NCBI GenBank assembly: GCA_951799445.1
Contig: OX637287.1
Coordinates: 2,170,001-2,234,000 of the forward strand
Reading direction: 5' to 3'
DNA length: 64,000 nucleotides
Origin: Pseudisothecium myosuroides
Taxonomy: Eukaryota; Streptophyta; Bryopsida; Hypnales; Lembophyllaceae
The notes beneath the pieces were generated by a model. The model did not search any database. It had not been told where the DNA came from and was given only the letters and a program-made list of their open reading frames with translations. Positions within the stretch are counted from its first letter, which is position 1. Each line of letters opens with the position of its first letter. Made by a program: the position numbers and the translations under genes. Positions 63,314-64,000 of this stretch are shown piece after piece.

Positions 63314-63943
63314 ATGATGGTGAAAAACAGTAGCACGCGTTGTTACCACTGCGGCTTGGAATCCGTTGAGAACACATTCAAGTATTATAACAACGGAAAG
63401 CGAAACCAACCGCGGTATCAATGCTGCAAGTGCCAGAAATTCTTCACCTTGGGCTCCCAAGGTCGCCAGCAAGGTGTAATCTACAGGAAGCGAAACGTGG
63501 ACCCTCCCGAACTGAAGGGCTTGCCGCGAGAGTGCCGTTGCTGTGGCGTGGCTAACAATGCGCCCTTCAAATATTATAACAACAAGAATCTCTTGCAGCC
63601 TCGCTTCCAGTGCTTGAGCTGCGGACAACAATTCCAAATGCGCTTGATGGGGACTGGCGACGAGAGGCGCCTGGTGCACACCTCGTCGTATCAAAGGCCA
63701 CCCAACAACCAGAAGCTGGGCTTGGCACCAAACTCTAACTACGCATCCAACTCTGATAACGAAATTTGCGTGAAGACGCCTGTGGATCCGTGGATGCCTG
63801 TCATTGAGGAGGGGCTGGCTTTGAGTGTTGAAGATGCGCGGTATTTCGATAGAATTGAGGCTGGTTTGAAGGACGAGAATGAGGCTCCCCCACCAGCGGT
63901 GCTGTTGAGGCTCCAATTGTGGGTCTCACAGCTGCCTAACTGA
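63314..63943 (+). CDS. protein with two Dof-like zinc fingers, copy B (intact)
   Basis: Intronless, 209 aa, ATG 63314 (a second ATG follows at once), stop TGA 63941-63943. Finger 1 is Cys10-X2-Cys13-X23-Cys37-X2-Cys40, and finger 2 is Cys74-X2-Cys77-X22-Cys100-X2-Cys103. Both contain the Dof hallmarks (F)KYYNN and QPR(Y/F)QC, but the spacing is one to two residues longer than the canonical CX2CX21CX2C. The usual basic GGGCRK tail is missing, replaced by RQQGVIYRKR after finger 1 and RLVHTSSYQRPP after finger 2. Dof factors bind AAAG-core promoters in the nucleus. Whether this variant does is inferred. The C-terminus has a conserved acidic module (VDPWMP, SVEDARYFDRIEAGLKDENEA) shared with copy A. 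Other possibilities are a WRKY-GCM1 or transposase-type zinc ribbon. Confidence 0.85.
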   Translation: MMVKNSSTRCYHCGLESVENTFKYYNNGKRNQPRYQCCKCQKFFTLGSQGRQQGVIYRKRNVDPPELKGLPRECRCCGVANNAPFKYYNNKNLLQPRFQCLSCGQQFQMRLMGTGDERRLVHTSSYQRPPNNQKLGLAPNSNYASNSDNEICVKTPVDPWMPVIEEGLALSVEDARYFDRIEAGLKDENEAPPPAVLLRLQLWVSQLPN

Positions 63944-64000
63944 CGTTGCCGCTAGAAGCAATTCTGTAGTCATAGAAGTTTGTGATGGCTTTGCCATAAT

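Noticed and set aside
63236..63916. 226-codon minus-strand open frame
   Set aside because: Antisense shadow of the intact Dof-like gene, whose plus-strand frame has the paired cysteines and conserved blocks.

Overview
The window is nuclear DNA from a land plant or close streptophyte relative. It holds a CASP-like four-helix membrane protein, a plastid-type rhomboid, Dof-like zinc fingers and a plant-type aldo-keto reductase, with GT-AG introns and CACTA, Stowaway, PIF/Harbinger, hAT and LINE debris. The double Dof-like protein and the overall style suggest a seed-free lineage, but nothing seen here fixes the species. Genes are GC-richer islands in AT-rich, repeat-laden spacer.

Layout. 1-1229: C-terminal two exons of a hAT-transposase-derived protein, cut by the window edge. 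1230-6177: repeat-rich spacer with one MITE. 6178-7024 (-): CASP-like gene, two exons. 7025-19164: spacer with a 44-bp minisatellite, short LINE 3' ends bounded by target-site duplications, a Stowaway-type element and hairpin-forming repeats. 19165-20574 (-): intronless presenilin, the catalytic subunit of gamma-secretase. 21141-24133: foldback element, old repeats. 24960-46800: three tandem copies of a segment carrying a five-exon aldo-keto reductase. Copies 1 and 2 (25248, 36849) are intact and nearly identical. Copy 3 (44782) has all exons and splice sites but one in-frame TGA. The copies carry different transposon insertions (a 5.1-kb PIF/Harbinger, a 1.1-kb CACTA element, a 0.9-kb TTAA-flanked element), so each insertion has its empty site preserved in a sister copy.

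47585-63943: a second duplication. A nine-exon plastid-type rhomboid (55114-58157, -) and a gene for a protein with two Dof-like zinc fingers (63314-63943, +) are intact. A degenerate rhomboid copy (47585-49010, -) lies beside a second Dof-like gene (49426-50115, +) in the same divergent order, and that gene has a TGA in place of the last cysteine of finger 2.

The genes do not form a pathway. The main interest is the double Dof-like family, the transposon insertions documented by paralogous empty sites, the TTAA-targeting MITE family, several long perfect-arm hairpins, and the fact that all five internal stops in otherwise intact frames are TGA. Exon models were made by eye from reading frames, splice signals and family conservation. 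Identity statements between repeats are visual, not computed.
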